DNA from: Fratercula arctica | Taxonomy: Eukaryota > Chordata > Aves > Charadriiformes > Alcidae | Direction of reading: 5' to 3' | Assembly (NCBI GenBank): GCA_947846985.1 | Contig: CANTUZ010000009.1 | Span: 1,240,001-1,304,000 of the forward strand | DNA length: 64,000 bases | Shown here: in pieces, positions 61,142 to 64,000 of the stretch | Position numbering within the stretch: the first letter of the stretch is position 1 | Layout of the letters: each line of letters starts with the position of its first letter | Translations under genes and position numbers: made by a program | The notes under the pieces: generated by a model | What the model saw: the letters and a program-made list of their open reading frames with translations, nothing else | Databases searched by the model: none | What the model was told of the DNA's origin: nothing

Positions 61142-62629
61142 CCCAAGGTAAATTCCAGTGGGATCAACACTACACAGGAATTGCCCCGGAGGAAGTTGGC
61201 TGTTCACCAATTCGTCTTGTAAAAAAGATTCATTATTACTGTTGAGCTGAGATGAAACAATTCGCTGGAATTAACTAGTCTAATTTTGACCAGCCAATGT
61301 TTTGCTACAATGAAAGTTTTTATTGTTACACATAAAAGTCAACCCCCCGCCCCTTCCCCCCCCAACCCCAGCACCCCTGGGGAGAAGATGGGTGAGATGA
61401 TAAAGGGAACTGCGTGCAGGGGGGCACGTGTGTGTGCACACACACACAAAACACACACAGAGCCCCCCCCAAGGGCTGTCTGAGGTGCCCCCCACAGCCC
61501 GCTGTACTTATCCTGTCATTCCCGATCCCTGGATGGGCCATGCCATGGGGAAAACCCCTTTTTCCCAGGCAGCGGGTCAGGGATGCCCCGGTCTCAGGGG
61601 GATGCAGGACCACGGGGCGGCTCAGGCCGCGCATCCCGCACGTGGCGGCTTGGGCATGGGGGGCAGGGGGGGGGTTGTGTGTTATAGAAGTCAGGATTTA
61701 AAACAAATACACACCCTGGGAGCAGGTGTGGCCGCGGGACCGGACCCTACAGCACCAGCGGCCGGTGTGGGGCAGCCTCGGGAAGCCACAAGGTCAGCGT
61801 GTGCCTGCCAGGGAGAGGTCTCTCCCGGGAACTAGGGGGGAATTTTGGCAGCCAGATGCGCCCTCCCTCCTGGCCTGCAGCCCCCACAGGCGGAACCGTG
61901 CGGCGTCTGCAACGTCTGGCGTCGCCCCGCGGTAAAGCACGACGTCCGCACGTGCTGGGGTGACCGCCCTCGCCTGCAGAGAGGGTGCGCAGGCACCGTC
62001 CGAGGCGGGACTGCTCGGCAGTGACCGTGGTGGGACAGGGGACGGGGACACCCTGGGACCCTGGGGATGTTACGGCGGCGTGGGCAGCACCTCGTGCCAC
62101 CCCCGGGAGCCGCACCGCGGGCCCTGGACACACCTGGGACTCTAACGGGGCTGACGGGTGTAAAGGCTGTGACAGACGGATAATTGGTATTTCACGCGTG
62201 CAGGTTTGATAGCTTCTGCTGGGAGGTTAATTAAGGGTTCATTTATCCCCCAGAAGTACTAAACGAGAGTCTATTGGCAGCTCTTGTTCACTCAGCATTT
62301 ACCTTCCGACTGGCACCGGCAGCAGAAGGACGAACAGCAGCAGCCCCTCCCGGTCACATTTTGGGGTGCGGGGGTCCAGCACGCCCCCACCTTCCCCGCC
62401 GCAGCAACCAAAGCAAAGCTTTTTGCTCTTTTTTTCAGGCTGCGGCTGGGGGTTTGGGCTCGGTCCCCACTCTCCGCAGCACGGCGCGGGGAACAGCAGA
62501 GCATCCCGCAGCGGGACGCTGGAACCCGTGGCCGCCCGCGGCTTGTCGGGGGAGAGGGTCACCTCCCCGCCGCCGCCGCGGTGCGGGAGTCACGGCTGAA
62601 GCCCTGCGCTCTCATTTAGGCACCCGAGC

Positions 62630-62920
62630 AAATGGCCCAGCCGTTTTAAAATGCTTTATGGCAGCACAAAGCAGCTGTGCTGTTCTCAAGGCGTATTGAA
62701 GCAGTTTAATTACATTTTGACACTAAGAGCTGTTTTATTATCCCAATTTTTGTTGTATAACTAGAACATGCAATGGATTGCGGAGGCATAATCCATTAAT
62801 ACTCACTTGTGAGGATTTGTAGCTTTGGACTTGTGGCCTTACACCTTACTTGCAGATAATATATTATCCCCCGCTACAGCCTATGTGCTGAGAGATGCGG
62901 TATTTATGAACGCTCGTTAC
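62630..62920. promoter_or_regulatory. AT-rich island, candidate conserved non-coding element
   Basis: Non-repetitive low-GC block with TTTAATTACATT, CATAATCCATTAATAC and GATAATATATTATC-type cores. The last is a near-palindrome. Confidence 0.4.
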
Positions 62921-63400
62921 TCTGATCCCAGCATGCTGGGGACGCATCCTTGGTGTCCCAGCCACCCTTGGAGGAGGGTCACTCGGTCTCGGGTACCACG
63001 GGGAGCCGAGGGGGCCAGGCGCGGGCACAGGGGGATGATCCAGAGCTGCTCCCAGCGGCACTGCCCTCCCTGGGGGGTCACTGCTCTGGCAGCCGGCACA
63101 CGCGATGGGTCTCTCCCCTCTGCTTAACCGCTCTTTTTTGTGAAACACCAGCTTTAAGCCCTTCTGCTAAGCTGGGTGGAGGGGCAGGCGATGGGCCGGG
63201 GCACCGAGGCTGCTCACTTCACGCATAATGTTTGCCTGATAGTTCGGATATTTGAAATGAATGCAAAAGTGTGAAATTTCAAAGCAGGGGTGAGTCCACC
63301 TTCTTCACAAGGTCGGCAGGGCAGGGGAGCGTGCGAGCGGGATGGCGCTCCAACAGACGCACCGGGAGCAGGTCAGGGAGCCCCTGCCTGGCCCTTCCAT

Positions 63401-63842
63401 GCAAGCAGGCATGGCATGACACAGCATGGCATGGCATGGCACAGCTCGGCATGGCACGGCACGGCACGGCACGGCATGGCATGGCACGGCATGGCACAGC
63501 ATGGCACAGCACAGCATGGCACAGGACAGCATGGCATGGGACAGTATGGCATGGCATGGGACAGTATGGCATGGCACAGCACGAGATGGCATGGCACAGC
63601 ATGGCATGGGACAGCATGGCATGGCATGGCACGGTACGGGACAGTATGGCATGGCACAGTATGGCATGGCATGGCACAGCATGCAACAGCACGGCATGGC
63701 ATAGCACGGCATGGGACAGTATGGCATGGGACAGCATGGCATGGCACAGTACGGCATGGCATAGCACGGCATGGAACAGCAGAGCATGGCATGGCATGGG
63801 ACAGCACGGCACGGAATGGCATGGCATGATACGTCACGGCAC
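63401..63842 (+). repeat. Pentamer array, inverted counterpart of 57653-58370
   Basis: About 88 copies of units such as ggcat, ggcac and agcat, reading (cagcatggca)n. This is the reverse complement of the TGCCATGCTG unit 5.5 kb upstream. Several overlapping frames on both strands stay open, but this is repeat DNA. Confidence 0.95.
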
Positions 63843-64000
63843 GCTGGCATCAGTTGTGCCCTCTTGATCACTGCTGGACAAACCACAAAGCCACCGGCTG
63901 CCTTCAGCTTGCTCTTCCGTAGGAGGCAAAATTGTAAAAGTCAGTATATTTCTGAAAACTCTGAGTTTCAAAGATAAAGCCCAAAGCCAGCGAGGTCGAA
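63843..64000. other. Intergenic sequence at the window end
   Basis: A short non-repetitive stretch with no recognised feature. Confidence 0.6.

Larger units (their letters stand above)
60131..63400. other. Intergenic sequence, no gene recognised
   Basis: It contains a strong hairpin (60566-60647), a T/CT-rich tract (61094-61141), a CA-rich patch (61426-61462) and AT-rich islands at 60950-61330, 62160-62290, 62630-62920 and 63210-63290. No coding gene was recognised. Confidence 0.55.

Overview
This window is vertebrate, and almost certainly avian, nuclear DNA. It holds one recognisable protein-coding gene, TLE3 (transducin-like enhancer of split 3, a Groucho-family transcriptional co-repressor), on the + strand, with its complete coding region in 20 coding exons between 26501 and 53169. 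The joined exons give a 769-residue protein with every junction in phase and every intron GT-AG. The avian assignment rests on CR1 LINE 3' ends (near 321, 11171 and 59575), an LTR-like block resembling bird ERVL LTRs (about 4800-5245), high GC with many GC-rich minisatellites, and compact introns, as expected of a bird microchromosome. I cannot name the species.

Layout. 1-24200 is upstream intergenic DNA with no supportable gene. It alternates GC-rich low-constraint sequence with AT-rich islands that look like candidate conserved non-coding elements. It also carries a 19-bp minisatellite (1703-2326), a 36-bp minisatellite (17331-18234) and an 11/12-bp minisatellite with a 331-bp higher-order duplication (23300-24137). 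24200-26620 is a dense CpG island and the TLE3 promoter region, with three clusters that each pair a CACGTG E-box with CCAAT boxes, two CRE-type sites, a YY1-type site and an exact PBX-MEIS decamer. 26501-53169 is the coding region: exons 1-3 are packed into 400 bp, introns 4 and 6 are large (8.5 and 6.5 kb) and hold AT-rich enhancer-like islands, and exons 9-20 are compact. The 3' UTR runs from 53170 to about 55660, with three AATAAA signals. 55670-64000 is downstream intergenic sequence with a CR1 copy, a pentamer array (57653-58370), its inverted counterpart (63401-63842), an 82-nt near-perfect hairpin (60566-60647) and more AT-rich islands.

Function. The single gene encodes a nuclear co-repressor: an N-terminal Q domain for tetramerisation and TCF/LEF binding, GP, CcN and SP linkers, and a C-terminal WD40 propeller that binds WRPW/eh1 peptides. 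The surrounding non-coding DNA is best read as its regulatory landscape plus rapidly evolving tandem repeats. I found no evidence of a previously undescribed gene system. The items most worth a second look are the promoter motif clusters, the in-frame alternative splice sites (exons 7 and 13), the 60.6 kb hairpin, the inverted pentamer arrays, and tandem repeats lying within about 100 nt of splice acceptors.
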